Assembly: GCA_034766995.1 (NCBI GenBank) | Contig: CM068315.1 | Span: 15,539,010-15,603,009, forward strand | Length of the DNA stretch: 64,000 nucleotides | Direction: 5' to 3' | Source of the DNA: Acanthacorydalis orientalis | Lineage: Eukaryota > Arthropoda > Insecta > Megaloptera > Corydalidae | In this document: positions 11,491 to 22,857 of the stretch, piece by piece | Numbering within the stretch: position 1 is the first letter of the stretch | How the letters are laid out: the number at the start of each line of letters is the position of its first letter | Position numbers and translations under genes: made by a program | Notes under the pieces: model-generated | Seen by the model: the letters and a program-made list of their open reading frames with translations, nothing else | Told to the model about the DNA's origin: nothing | Database searches by the model: none

Positions 11491-12230
11491 AAAATATCTT
11501 AAATGGACTTTTTTACTCTCATTTTTTAAGTACGAATCTGCGATTATCATAATGTAATTCTTTTTAATTCGTTCACACTTAACGCTATACGACTGTAGCT
11601 GGCATCCGTGAAATGGTCTGTAGATGATAACGCTGACTATAGTTGTCAGGCGGCCTATTGGTAAATTTAGAAAAATATCAAAATTCGACCCATGATCCTA
11701 ATAGAGCAAGCGACAATTATCCCTTAAGGCTTATGGAAGAAATTTCCCTCGTTTTATACATTAGAAAGAAAGAACCGATTGCGAAGATGTGTCATTTGTA
11801 AGAAGAACTATAAGAATGTGAATTAAGATACTCATTTTAAGACTATAATCGGCTTATGCGTCTTTCCTTGCTTTAAGATACATCATACCCAATTATATTA
11901 TTAGTTTATTTGAAATATATTAATTATTATGATTTGCTCCTATTAAAGTTATTAAATATGAAGTTTAAAATAACGATAAAGTAAAATTTTAAATCAATAT
12001 TATTTTTGTGTGAATTCCATTTTTATTTAATCAACCGTTACTGTAAACTACTGTAGATACGATAAGTTATATACTGTGAAGCAACATATACCGATTTGGC
12101 TGTGGATATCAATAAAGTGCGTTCTGTGGCAGAACCGTGCATACAACGGTAGAGCTCTGCGACCATCTCATCCATAGAGAAAGGGGTGAGAATAGATTGA
12201 TGTACGAAATCAGTAAAGATTAAAGCCATA
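11491..12230. other. non-repetitive stretch, no gene seen
   Basis: Around 11578-11660 a TTAACGC string and a GACTGTAGCTGGCAT / GACTATAGTTGTCAGG pair could be an eroded TTAA-type MITE, but ends could not be paired. A 114-codon minus open frame (12038-12382) runs through the (TA)n below and has no known domain. Confidence 0.3.
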
Positions 12231-12254
12231 CCATCAGTAGAGAGTTTCAAATGG

Positions 12255-12299
<45 letters not shown>

Positions 12300-12413
12300 C
12301 AAGAAGAATAGACAATCGATGGATAAGAGAAATTATTCATTGGGAGCCAATAAATAAAAAAAACCAAATAGAAGAAGATCAAAGAACAGATGGGATAAGG
12401 ACATACATTGGCT
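12231..12413 (+). mobile_element. non-LTR retrotransposon (LINE) 3' coding fragment, interrupted by (TA)n
   Basis: After the (TA)n, codons 12302-12413 read RRIDNRWIREIIHWEP, then KKKPNRRRSKNRWDKDI, matching the terminal DNRW...W.P...GRP..RW.DDI block I know from RTE/jockey-like LINE reverse transcriptases of insects. Just before the tract, TTTCAAATGGGTG encodes the SFKW that normally precedes a GHIA motif. No clade call is safe on so short a piece. Confidence 0.6.
12258..12298. repeat. (TA)n microsatellite inside the LINE fragment
   Basis: About 20 units placed between the codons for KW and RRIDNRW, where the family normally encodes GHIA (an ACATATAGC-like string). Confidence 0.95.
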
Positions 12414-12627
12414 AATTCACTGTATGCTTGAATACAAAGTTAATGTATTTAACATTGAAATATTTATGTAACTTTACACAGATATTTTGTTTATGAGAAG
12501 TTAGAGCTTAATGATAATATAATTAAAAAATAAAGAATATGAAAATTAAGTAATAAATTCATTTGATTTGAAAACATTCGGCATAGAAATGCAAATTGTT
12601 TTAAGAGAAAAGATCACAATGTATTTC

Positions 12628-12865
12628 TAACACTGGCTAAATTCATTTTCACAAATCAATAACATTTTCTTTCTCAAAAAATGTTATTGTATAGAAAAAT
12701 CAGACATGAAAATTTTCCTTATATTGGTGCACTGAACCTGATGGAATTGTCATCTAAATTCCTATAAGTAAAAATCAATCAAGAATTTTCAATGATTCAT
12801 TCAATTTGACCTAAAAATTGTTGTGGTTTGTGGGTTGAAAAAAGAATTCATTTGTAAAAAGACAT
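12628..12865. repeat. FB-1 foldback, full but diverged
   Basis: AACACTGGCTAAATTCATTT on the left; GGTGCACTGAACCTGATGGA at the turn; GTGGTTTGTGGGTTGAAAAA and AATTCATTTGTAAAAAG on the right. Confidence 0.85.
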
Positions 12866-12988
12866 TAGTGTAGTTTGAGGTAGTTCAAGCTAGGCATCTC
12901 TATATTTAATTCTTAGTCATATGTCTGATAACTTATGTTTCTTTTTAGGAACTGGATGAGTTTTCTGAAGTTTTTTTAAAAATGTAGT

Positions 12989-12990
<2 letters not shown>

Positions 12991-13033
<43 letters not shown>
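12991..13033. repeat. (TA)n microsatellite
   Basis: About 21 units, 95 bp before the second LINE fragment. Confidence 0.95.
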
Positions 13034-13035
<2 letters not shown>

Positions 13036-13127
13036 TACATTCATCAATCTCTTTCATTCCACTGCTGGATGAAAGTCTCTTCCAAAACTTTTCAGTTCAA
13101 GCAATTCAATGATTCTCTGTTCCATCA

Positions 13128-13315
13128 CCTTCCAATAAGTGTTCTTATGTTCTTATCCCATTTGTTCATTGCTCTTTCTCTGTGACTTTCTAAATTTCTT
13201 AGTTCCCAATCAATAATTTATCTTGTTCATCGATTGTCTTGTATTTTCGCAGTATTCTTCGCCCATTTTATGTTCAAACTCTTCACTCTTCTTATTATGT
13301 CTGTAACTCCAGTTT
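13128..13315 (-). mobile_element. LINE 3' coding fragment, opposite orientation
   Basis: Read on the minus strand it gives VTDIIRRVKSLNIKWAKNTA, then KIQDNR followed by stop-interrupted IIDWELRNLESHRERAMNKW and DKNIRTL. This is the same KW.....DNR(W)...DW......RW.K.I framework as at 12302-12413, with stops where Trp is expected. Similarity to the family may extend over about 13060-13365. The two fragments face opposite ways, so they are separate insertions or an inverted duplicate. Confidence 0.55.
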
Positions 13316-13363
13316 ATGTTCCTGTCATCTTATTCGTTTTTATCTCTTTTTGTTATTTCCAAC

Positions 13364-13365
<2 letters not shown>

Positions 13366-13418
<53 letters not shown>
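13366..13418. repeat. (TA)n microsatellite
   Basis: About 26 units, then GGATGTGTGTGTATG. Confidence 0.95.
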
Positions 13419-13420
<2 letters not shown>

Positions 13421-13439
13421 ATGTGTGTGTATGTATGTT

Positions 13440-13880
13440 TGTATGAATGTGTAATACGTGCAAGAAATCCAAACGCGAGCCGATGTAATCTCTGATATTG
13501 CAGTGAAAGGAGCCCGTTGCCGGATCGGCCGAAAAGTACGGCGGTCGGTGGCGATCGCATTTATTATTTTGTTTATTATTCAGTGAATGTCTCCGACATG
13601 CAGTGCGTTCTTAAAACAATAAAAACTATTCTGTCTGTAGCAATGACCCTTTCAATTCGAGTCATCAGCTGCTCTGAATCACACACTCTTCCCATAACAT
13701 TAGACGTGACTCAACTCTGACCGCCGGTGTAACAATAATTTGGTGTTGTTCGTAACGAGAGATGGCAGCAGAGTTCCGCGCCGGCGCTCGCCACAGGGAC
13801 GCTGCGGGGGCCGTCACGCTCTGGCGCGTTGCCCCACGCCCGTTTTGTGTATGTGCCGAGTCCGTTTCGATTTAATGTTT
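13440..13880. other. GC-richer non-repetitive island
   Basis: Contains the most GC-rich run of the window (about 13765-13850) with many CG dinucleotides and an E-box-like CAGCTG. A 37-codon frame (13762-13875, MAAEFRAGARH...) is open but too short to claim. It could be a conserved regulatory element or a promoter-proximal CpG-rich segment; no splice or TATA arrangement supports an exon. Confidence 0.35.
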
Positions 13881-14319
13881 TCACTGATACATTCGTAGGT
13901 GATAAGGTTAAAAATCAGTACATACACAGAGACATTTATATAAATATAAAGCCAATTATTATAATAATTATTTTCATAATTTATGAAGTTTTTGGAAGCA
14001 AACTCTGTTTTTCAGCTAAACACACAAAATGCTACACTTGATTCTTGATTTATTCTCTTGATTTAATGAAACATTAAATTGAATTTATCTGAAATTTATA
14101 ATATAGTAACAATTTATTTCTACAATAAATCAGTGGTCTTCATTCATTTGCAAAGTTTTCAAAAAATCAATATTTAAAAAAAAATTAGTAGTAAGAAGAT
14201 TAAATCGAGCTTAAAAAAGATATTCTAAACTTGATAGTTGTAGTAAAATGTAAAACAACATGCAAAATATTACCCTAGTTATAAAAAGATAGTTTGGAAT
14301 ACTAGTTTTCTATAATACA
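13881..14319. other. AT-rich DNA, nothing recognised
   Basis: No repeat or open frame of interest. Confidence 0.4.
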
Positions 14320-14605
14320 GTCCTGAAATTGCGGTTAAATTCGCTTTCGCACATTATTTTGTTATCGCAGCAAATCACAGAATTTTTCTGATCAAAAATG
14401 TTCAGTAATTGAATTTCGATTCTTTTTATGTGTGGCTTAGTAGCATTTCTATGGAGATATCGTCATTTTTAGATCGTCATGGTACAGAATAAGACGTTGA
14501 AAATGATGATATCTCCATGGAAGTGCTAGTAAGCAATGAATAAAAAGAATAGAAAATTAATTATTGAACATTTTTGATGGTGAGTGGGAAATTTTGAGCG
14601 AAAAA
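14320..14605. repeat. FB-1 foldback, near-complete
   Basis: CAGTCCTGAAATTGCGGTTA on the left; inner arms TATGGAGATATCGTCATTTT and AAAATGATGATATCTCCATG form a strong local stem around 14445-14525; the right arm ends past GAACATTTTTGATGGTGAG. Confidence 0.85.
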
Positions 14606-15047
14606 TTTAAAATCAATAATTTTTGTATAGTTACCAATTTTAAAAATAAACAAATGTATAAAGTCTCATCTAAAATATTAAAGGTTTCTTTAAAGAATAA
14701 TCTATTTACATATATAATTGTCGTGTGTTGTTTCATTGAAGGACCTCTTCTACCAATTGTATACATTATTTTTAAACATTCTTGATTGTTTTAGTAGTTG
14801 CACTTTATGTGAGTAAATTTTGTCTTTAGATAATTTTGTATGATTGCAATTTCATCAGATCTCTTCCTTTTCGATTTTATTTTGATTTATCGAAGTAAAT
14901 ATAATCACAGGTAGATCAGGTAAATACTGAGAATCTACTATCACAGTAATTTGTAATTTTGAGTCAAAAATTCATTAATAGAAATAATAATCCGTGGAAG
15001 AGTGTCCTTATAGTACAAACAACAATTCCATATTTTATAAATTTTCC
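14606..15047. other. AT-rich DNA, nothing recognised
   Basis: Overlapping open frames on both strands (14557-14785) are AT-composition artefacts at the foldback edge. Confidence 0.4.
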
Positions 15048-15345
15048 ACTCCGCTTAAAAACTATAAATTTTTTTCCGATCACGAAAGTTCAAGTGTGAT
15101 TATTGATTATGATATTTTAAAATTCTGCTAATATTCTCGACGCGCTCGAACAACCTCTATTTTATCTGTATTTGAGAGAGATTTTTCTGTACTGTAATGT
15201 TTTGAAGATGATACTATCGCCATGGAAATAAGTTTAAGCAATAATTAAAAAAGATCTTTAATTAATTATTGAACATTTTTGATCATAAAAAAATATGGTT
15301 AATAGTTAACAATATCACTTCTCAAACTGAATTTAACCATAGTAG
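15048..15345. repeat. FB-1 foldback, diverged left arm
   Basis: TTTTCCGATCACGAAAGTTC on the left; TTTTTCTGTACTGTAATG, GAAGATGATACTATCGCCAT, ATTGAACATTTTTGATCA and TGAATTTAACCATAGTAG on the right. Confidence 0.8.
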
Positions 15346-15999
15346 TAAATTTATATTTTAACATAAAATATTTTCTACACTAAGGAATTTTATGAATAAT
15401 TGAAAAAGGAAATTGTAATCCAAATGAAGTCATTAATAAAGGTCTTTGTATATTACAAATATCTTTTATAGTATTGATCATCCTTTATAAAGAAAATGAG
15501 TGTTTGTTTCAAATTAATAAAAATGATATAACATTTATCAATCTTGGTTGGTTTACACGGTTTACACGTGCATAAAAAAACAAGTAGAAGTGAAATGAAT
15601 CATCAAGTGAACTAATATTAGATGCATTTTAATTAATCGTTTATTTTCTTATGAGACGCCGAAAAATCAACCAGAAATACTTGTATAAAAATATAAAAAT
15701 TAATTGCTTCATAGAGAATTGCAGTATGTATAAAATTATTTTGCATTGTGGGACGATAGATTGAATGCGATTGACTTAGATGGACCACTTTTTGTATTAT
15801 AATACTAATAAGGATTTTTATAAAGAATTGATTCATAGACCGATTTTTTAACTCATATTTCAGTATCATTACAACAGATCTGCGTTTATTTTAATTGTGA
15901 AATAGTTTTCGTTATATATATACATGTAATTTGTTCGGACAAATTCCAGAGAGCTATAAAATATAGGTAAGGCGAGCAAATCGCATCCATAAATCACAC
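15346..15999. other. AT-rich DNA, nothing recognised
   Basis: Minus-strand frames at 15633-15869 and from 15869 have no recognisable domain. Confidence 0.4.
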
Positions 16000-17060
16000 T
16001 CAATCGATTTGATACGTTAGCCAATTTGGTAATTGTATCGATCGTGTCGTGAAATATCGCCAAACAAACGTTCGAGTCCTCCAACTTTTCATTTCATATA
16101 AAATATTGATTTATTTGTTGAGATAAATCGAATCACTCTTTCTTTCGTCATGGAAACATTCCGCATTAACCTTTCTCTTCGGCGAAGAACAAATAACTAC
16201 ATTTTAAGAGATCACTATCCGTAAATTGAACATAATTTCATGAGAATGAGTTAGCAGTTGCATTACATAAGCCTCGAGCGGATATTTGTTGTAAGAGCAA
16301 GTGTCGTACGACTGAAATAAATACCATATACTTCGGCGGACACGTTTTCCCACGGATATACGATTTGATGAACTTTTATGATTGCCTTTAATGGTGTCTA
16401 ATGCTGTTTGCTTTTTCCAAATACATTTCTTTGTTGTCTCGTGGTTGTTACGAATATTTACAGTGTTTTACGGATAAAATGATGAATCGACGATTGCAGG
16501 TGGTGCGTAAAAGTGTACATCGAAAGAAATCATCTCGGTCTGTTTTTCTGTCTTCGTGTTGAAATTCTACTTGTAATTTTTATGATTAGTAACTCTTCGT
16601 TTAGAATTAAATTTTTAAATAGGTCTATTAAAAAAATAATTAAATCTCGTAAAATAGAAACGACGATGTCAATCAACTGTCGATCGAGAAAACTATTTTT
16701 CAAATGCACACCTGTACGTCCGCCGCAATGATCACTCTTCCCAGTAATTAATTAATTAACACTAATATCCGGATTTCTGCAATTTCTCTAAACTGCTCGC
16801 ACCGCCACTGAGAATGTTTAATTCAATTAAAGAAACAGTTATAAAATCCGCCAAGTGCGTAAAGAACAATTATTTAAATTGCTATATTTTCAAACATAAC
16901 ATCCCATTCAATTACCTGATTTTTAATCAACTCTGACGATTTTTTATGGATCTATTGACTTTTAACGTAACGATTATATTTTATTTAATAGTTCCGAGTT
17001 CTCAACACGTCACATTACGATCGGTCCGTAATTGAAAACATCGGCGCGCACGTCGTTAAT
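16000..17060. other. non-repetitive island, candidate regulatory DNA
   Basis: About 1 kb free of recognised repeats. It has scattered CG dinucleotides, an ATTAATTAATTAA run at 16747-16759 and several TAAT/ATTA homeodomain-type cores. No gene is supported; the 72-codon frame at 16513-16731 is basic and unrecognised. Confidence 0.3.
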
Positions 17061-17564
17061 ATTTAATTTAATTTCTAGAAAAGTGATTCTGTATTAATTT
17101 TCAAACAACAGTTAGTCGATGATAAAATGATAATTATAACATTGCTCTCTTAATAATAGACATTTGATTAATATTAACATAAGGATGGATGGAACGTCTT
17201 AGTTTAATGTTTATCAATTTATATTTATGGCTTTTTTTCTCTTACATCGAACTCTCCGGCTGATTTATATAAAAAGCAGTTTGCCAAAATGGAAACTTTA
17301 AAATCATGACTCATTTATTTGTCAGTGTGTAATTTTGTTTAGGTACATGAACTGTTAATGCATTATTTTATTTGAAAATTGTCGATTTTTATTTATTGAT
17401 TTATTTATTAGTTTAGATGTTTTAGAATGTTGTTCCATAACTCGTTAGACGCTCCAAATAATTTACTGGGTGCTGTACTCTGATTCCTTATAATACTTTT
17501 CATATTTAAATTCATATTCGTTTTTAAAAATCGATTCTTTTCTCATCTCACAAACCACAAAAAA
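17061..17564. other. AT-rich DNA, nothing recognised
   Basis: No repeat identified before the tandem array begins. Confidence 0.4.
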
Positions 17565-18144
17565 ACTGTGAGTCTGTAAGTATGTCTGTATGTCGAAATA
17601 TGAGTTTGTCTTTTGATAGTGTTTGAGCTTTGTTAAAAAAATTCGCGAGTGCAGCTGAATGTCTTTTGCTCGAGATATGTGCCTGTGTGTTACGATGAAA
17701 ATACAAATATTTGTATGTTGAGATATGAGCCTGATTTTTCGATAGAACGTCTGATTATTCAAAAAAAAAATATAGAACCAGCGCAGATAATTTGTATGCC
17801 GAGATATAGGTTTGTATCTAACGACAGTTTCTAAACTTTTTCAAAAAAATGCATAACCCCACGTGGATGTCTGAATGTCGAGATATGGGGCTGTCGATTA
17901 TGATAAAACATCTAACATTTCCTATAAAAATTCGTGAATTTCCACAAATGTTTTTATGTCGAAATATAAGCTTGTATCTAACGATAGATTTTCTGAACTT
18001 TAAAAAAAATTCGAGAGTGCATATCAATATATTTATATAGAGATATGATCCTGTATATATGTGTAGTACAATGGAGTGTCTGAACTCTGTTAACAAAAAT
18101 TGTAAGTCCGTACACATCTCTATATGTAGAGATATGGGTTTATA

Positions 18145-18970
18145 CGTGAGTCGTTTGATAAGTTTGATAAATTTCTATAATCTGCCGTCACCATTTATTT
18201 GGTAACGTCACGGCTATCAAGTGTCACTTTTCAAACTAGCATAGGCGAAATTTCAGTCAGAAACGACGCGTTGTTCATGTCCTGCAGATGTTTGAAGCGA
18301 GCATTGTAGCAGCTGCCGCAAAAATGAAAAAAACGAGCAGGCTTTTTTGTGTCGATTCGTTATCGTGGATGAAACATGGATCCACCACTACACACCTGAG
18401 TCGAAGTAGAAGTCAAAACAGTGGACAACGACTGGTAAAAGTGCACCATAGAAGGCGAAGACCGTTTTGTCTGCTGGGAAGATGATAACTACTGTTTATT
18501 AGGATTCCCACGGAATCATCCTGATCGATTATTTAATGAAGGAAAAACGATAACAGGAGCGTATTATGCAACATTATTGGATCGTTTGAAAGAACAGCTG
18601 AAACAAAAACAGCTAAGATTGGCGCACAAGGAAGTGTTCTTTCACCAGAACAACGCGCCGCCCCACATATCAACCGTTGCAATGGCAAAATTGCACGAAT
18701 TAGGCTTCGAATTGATTTCTCATCCACTCTATTCTCCAGATTTGGCCCCGTGCGACTTTTTTCTCTTCCCAAACTTGAAAATTTGACTCGGTGGGAAGAA
18801 ATTCTCGATGAATGAGGATGTCATCGCCGTCTACAATGCGTATTTTGCAGACTCGCAGGACCAAGTGTATATGTACTCTCAATGGAGACTGTGTTGAGAA
18901 ATAAAATTGATTTTTTCCAAAAAGCGGTGTTTAACTTACTTTTTTCACCATACTTATTAAACGACACACG
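18145..18970 (+). mobile_element. mariner element, internally deleted, with TA target duplication
   Basis: The ends CGTGAGTCGTTTGATAAGT and, on the minus strand, CGTGTGTCGTTTAATAAGTA are inverted copies. TA lies directly outside each (18143-18144, 18971-18972). At 826 bp it is well short of the usual ~1.3 kb: the N-terminal DNA-binding half of the transposase is missing. Confidence 0.92.
18356..18890 (+). pseudogene. mariner transposase, catalytic half, inactive
   Basis: Frames give VDETWIHHYTPES (first catalytic Asp, codon 18368-18370), then frameshifts and stops. The longer frame GAYYATLLDRLKEQLKQKQ...FFHQNNAPPH follows, then HPLYSPDLAPCDFFLFPNLK. The second catalytic Asp is Asn (codon 18649-18651); the third (18754-18756) is present with exactly 34 intervening residues, the mariner DD34D spacing. 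A stop follows FPNLKI. A decayed KKFSMNEDVIAVYNAYFADS tail follows. Confidence 0.92.
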
Positions 18971-19149
18971 TATTTAACGATAGTGTGCGAACGTTTTTAA
19001 AAAATTCGTGAGTCTGTACAGATATCTGTATGTTGAGATATGAAAACTGTACTTTTCTGAATTTTGTTAAAAAGACGTTCATGAGTGCACGTAGAAGTAT
19101 ATATGTCACGATATGTACCTATTTTTTATGATAGAAAACTTGAAAATCT

Positions 19150-19318
19150 TTTTGAACATGATTCTATCACCATCGAAATACACATAAGCAACAAAAAAAA
19201 ATATTAACAATGATTTATTGAATATTTTTAAACTGCAATATTTTTTTCTTGGTTTGTGGAGAGAAAAAAGAATTGATTTGTGAAAGTGAATTCATCTAGT
19301 CTCAAAACTGTATCGTGA
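19150..19318 (+). repeat. FB-1 foldback, right half
   Basis: ATTCTATCACCATCGAAATA, ATGATTTATTGAATATTTTT, AATTGATTTGTGAAAGTGAA and CTCAAAACTGTATCGTGA. It abuts the end of the 80-bp array. Confidence 0.85.
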
Positions 19319-20829
19319 TCATCTTTCTTGTCAAACATCTCATTATCACCCCGGAATTCTACTTTCCATTTTGTATTTTAGAGACTAAATTTAAAAAATA
19401 CTATTGCCTGTCTTTTATAATTAATTAAAACAATTATATTCCGTTAAGGTCTTCATGATCTTATCGAAAAAGTTCGAAAAACATTAAGTAATATAAACAA
19501 AAATGCTTTTAGATTCGATTCAAAGGCAATATTTAGTAAACGGGCAGATGTAAACATACATCTATATAAACATAAAATATGAAACGAGTATAAATTATAA
19601 ATATTTGTACAAGGATTATTAAATTATAAATATAAATATTAGTCGAGCAATAAAAATAAATAATATTTGTACAAGTTACTGTTTGTACAGAATACACATT
19701 TTATATAATATCTATTTAAATATTCGTCAGTAAGATGTTATTTCATGTTCAAGTTTTTTAAATATTTATTTCGTTTTATTTCGAAGAAAAAATGTAAGGA
19801 TACATTTTTGTCTTGCTATAAAATCCTCCTTAAGACTCTTAATTTTTGTTTAGAAAAGAATAAGTACATTTGTGTTGCATTAAATATATTCGGTTGATGT
19901 TATTTTTGTACACATATTTGATTGAAATATTTAAGTATAAGTTTTGTATTTACCTTGTAAATTTATCTCACGAAACTAAAGTTAAATAATTATTAAATGA
20001 ATGAAATATCACAATTTTCGACGAAGGTATTTTATTAAATACAGTTAATGATTCATTAATTTATTTTACATCTAAAGTTATGTAATTTAAGTAATTCATT
20101 TTCTTTTTGAAAAAAATAGTTATATCCCATTATCGGTTTCTTTAAATAATTCTAGTACTATTGAGCGTCTTTTACATGTTAGCTGCGTATGACAGCAATA
20201 AAATTATTGGTTTTTCAAAAAAATCAAATGCCATTTCGTTGCAATTTAATTCAATTTTATAGCAGCTGCATATACTCTGTATTTGACGAGTATACTCGTC
20301 ATCTATTCATTTTTGCTACACAATGTAAGTACATACTTTTAAAATAGGGAGATATAGCTAACAGGTTGATCAAATTACATCTTTTACTTAAAGAAAATTT
20401 CAATATAACTGTCATAGCTTTCTAATTGATTTTTCAATTAACTGTAAAATAGACATGTGAATATAAGAAATATTTGATTTTGCTTCAGTAACTATATATT
20501 TTTTTGCTCTAAGAGTTTTGTAATAAACTATTTATTTTCGATAACATATTGACAGATTTTTTGTACAATTTGATAATATTTTTCAATAGAGTAATACTTT
20601 AGTTAATGGTTTTCCGTAAATTCTCAATTCTCTCAATCGGATCTATCTATTCTCAAACGATTTCCTTTAAAGAGGTAGTGGTTTTAACAAAACAGTTACA
20701 GTTTATTTCAGACAAAAAACTCTTTATGAAAGAGTGAACATTTATTAGTTTAACATTTTTATGTTTTTATAATATAATTTAATTTTTAGTGCATGATTAT
20801 TTTTCATATAAAAAAAGTTTACAAAAACA
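19319..20829. other. very AT-rich DNA, nothing recognised
   Basis: No open frame of note; 19560-19700 has local TATAAAT/AAATATTTGTACAAG direct repeats. A perfect palindrome at 20284-20301 is listed separately. Confidence 0.4.
20284..20301. repeat. perfect 18-bp palindrome
   Basis: TGACGAGTATACTCGTCA, its own reverse complement, in otherwise AT-rich DNA; possibly the centre of an eroded short inverted-repeat element. Confidence 0.8.
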
Positions 20830-20942
20830 GTTCTGATACTCTCATTAAATTCATTTTAACAAATGGATTCTTCTTTCGTCCCACAAACCTTTGGTGTGAT
20901 CTGTGGGATGAAAAAAGAATTCATTTCTGAAAGGAAAGTTAT
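20830..20942. repeat. FB-1 mini-foldback (outer arms only)
   Basis: CAGTTCTGATACTCTCATTA, ATGGATTCTTCTTTCGTCCC, ACAAACC, then directly CTGTGGGATGAAAAAAGAAT and TCATTTCTGAAAGG. The two inner arms are gone, leaving a short near-perfect hairpin. Confidence 0.9.
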
Positions 20943-21479
20943 TTTTTGATTAAATCTCTCTTGCTGGATTCTTCTACGAGAAATTAAATATACAAACTAT
21001 TTATTTAGTCTCATAGATTTTTCAGTGTCTATTTTTGTATGATCTCTGGCGCCCAGTTTTATTATCTGTGTAGAAAAGAGTATAAATTATATATTTCTCA
21101 GAAAAAAAAAAACAAATTATTTCGAGCAGTTCACAAATTACTTCTCTTATTTAACGATCCTCTGTGTATATTTTTTTCTATAAATATCTGAAATAAATTA
21201 TTTATTTCGTTATTAAAACGAATTTATTATATTTTAGTTGTCAGCATGACTTCTTCACTTTCAGTGTTCTGTTATTTTTATCTATTTATTATAGAATACA
21301 AATTAGCTGTACAACTTTTTACAAATTAAGTTCTAAAACTATATAGTTTACTTTTTAAATGAACTTTTTGACATTTTTATTACCAGTCCGTTATGCTACC
21401 TTAAAAGTCGTAAAAATATTAATACATATATATTTCTTAGAGAGAAGAACGATTCGTTTCCTGACTCTGTATCGATTTC
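20943..21479. other. AT-rich DNA, nothing recognised
   Basis: No repeat or gene identified. Confidence 0.4.
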
Positions 21480-22060
21480 ATAGCGAAATATCAATCCGTC
21501 TTGAAACGTTGCCAGTTTGTGTGGCACTATGGCATTTCGCACGGCAATGAACGTTCGAGACTACTTGCAGAAAAAAACACTATAATAAAACCGTACGTTT
21601 CGCTTTTTTCTATAAACCGTATACGAAAGCACACAACAATCGCCAATAAAATAAATAAAGAGGTCTCGGCGTGGCGCGTTTCTTAATTTTGATCACGTTC
21701 CTGTCATTATCGCGCATTAAACTTTCTACGGACACATCATTGAAATCACCTACTCAACGGATATAAATATTCGAATAACACTGACGAATTGAAGAGTATG
21801 CTACAGCAAGAACACATAACAATAAAGAACACAATCTATTGTACGTGAATACATATTAATTTTTTTTTATTCCGTTAATGCGTTGCCATTAAACATTATA
21901 CCGTGTGTACGCTGTTTATGGAAATATTTGTTTCAAATTGAAACGATGTATTCAATTACTGTGTGAAGGATACTTGACGATGCTGACCAGGTTTCAATGC
22001 CGTTATCGGACGGAATTTAAATGTTTTTTTCCCTGTGTTTCAATGATTTTATATCATATA
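21480..22060. other. non-repetitive, slightly GC-richer island
   Basis: Scattered CG dinucleotides (CGTTGCC, CGTACG, CGGCGTGGCGCG) and no recognised repeat. Overlapping 61-63 codon frames (21359-21686) have no recognisable domain. Confidence 0.3.
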
Positions 22061-22582
22061 GTGTTACATTGATAACAATCTAATCGTAGTTAGTTTTCAA
22101 AATGTGAACATTATTCCAGTCTTATATATAAATTAAGTATTCATTAAATTTGTAACTTTCATTTAAAAAAAATATTCTTTAGTTTTGATGCACTACTTCT
22201 ATAAATGTATTTTAAACGAAAAATTTAATAAATCTGATGCGATGTTGCAGCGAAAAGGATTAAAAAGTATTCTTGGTTTATAACCTTATTTTGGAAATGA
22301 CAATTTAAGCATTTAATCTAATTAATTTATTCAAAATTACATTACTATCTGCAGACTATGATGATATACTATTGGGCAGAGACGTTAACTAGAGACTGAG
22401 TCATAGGACTTAACTACAATGATTTTCTGAAAAAGTTTTATGAGTGGAAACAGTTTATAAGCAGGTTAAAAATTACAAATCTTGTTCAGATATTCTAGTA
22501 CTGTATTTCTTATATGGGTAATAAAACAAGTCTGTGCAATATCTAGGTTTCAACTTCAAAGTCAATATCTAGGTTTGAACTT
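22061..22582. other. AT-rich DNA, nothing recognised
   Basis: TCAATATCTAGGTTT is duplicated at about 22560, just before the mariner fragment. Confidence 0.35.
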
Positions 22583-22783
22583 CTAGATCACCACAATATG
22601 GACACGATTTAACACCATGCGATTTCTACCTTTTTGAGGCATTCAAAGATTTGGGATGATAAAAGTTTCTGTATTAATATGGTGTAAGAATGGTTGTGCA
22701 AGGAAACATTTTTTTCTTTCAATACAAAATCTAAAAACTCATTAAGTGCATTAAAATTAGGGAGGAATTATTTAGAAAAATGA
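22583..22783 (+). pseudogene. mariner transposase C-terminal fragment
   Basis: Codons read RSPQYGHDLTPCDFYLFEAF (the block with the third catalytic Asp) and, after frameshifts, ALKLGRNYLEK and a stop, the usual mariner C-terminus. Only about 65 codons remain and no ends were found. Confidence 0.6.
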
Positions 22784-22857
22784 TTTTAATAAATATCCTG
22801 TATGCAAAATAAGAGTTTATACACTAATTTTTAATTTACCTTTGTATTATAGTTTAA

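Larger units (their letters stand above)
17565..19150. repeat. ~80-bp degenerate tandem array, interrupted by a mariner
   Basis: The marker GAGATATG (variants GAAATATR) recurs near 17595, 17671, 17720, 17801, 17880, 17961, 18040, 18130, 19036 and 19110. Spacing is mostly 74-90 bp, with one shortened unit, and continues across the mariner once its 828 bp are removed. Between markers: a GTATYTAACGATAG block, CTGAACTTTGTTAAAAAAATTC and CGAGTGCA / CGTGAGTCTGTA. Overlapping open frames on both strands here are by-products of the repeat. Confidence 0.85.

Noticed and set aside
12038..12382. 114-codon minus-strand open frame as a gene
   Set aside because: It passes through a (TA)n and overlaps a LINE fragment coded on the other strand; its remaining part has no known domain.
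13762..13875. 37-codon frame MAAEFRAGARH... as a small protein gene
   Set aside because: Too short to distinguish from chance in GC-rich DNA; kept only as part of the island description.
17463..18117. Overlapping ~99-codon frames on the minus strand
   Set aside because: They arise from the ~80-bp tandem array, whose period is not a multiple of three, and match no family.
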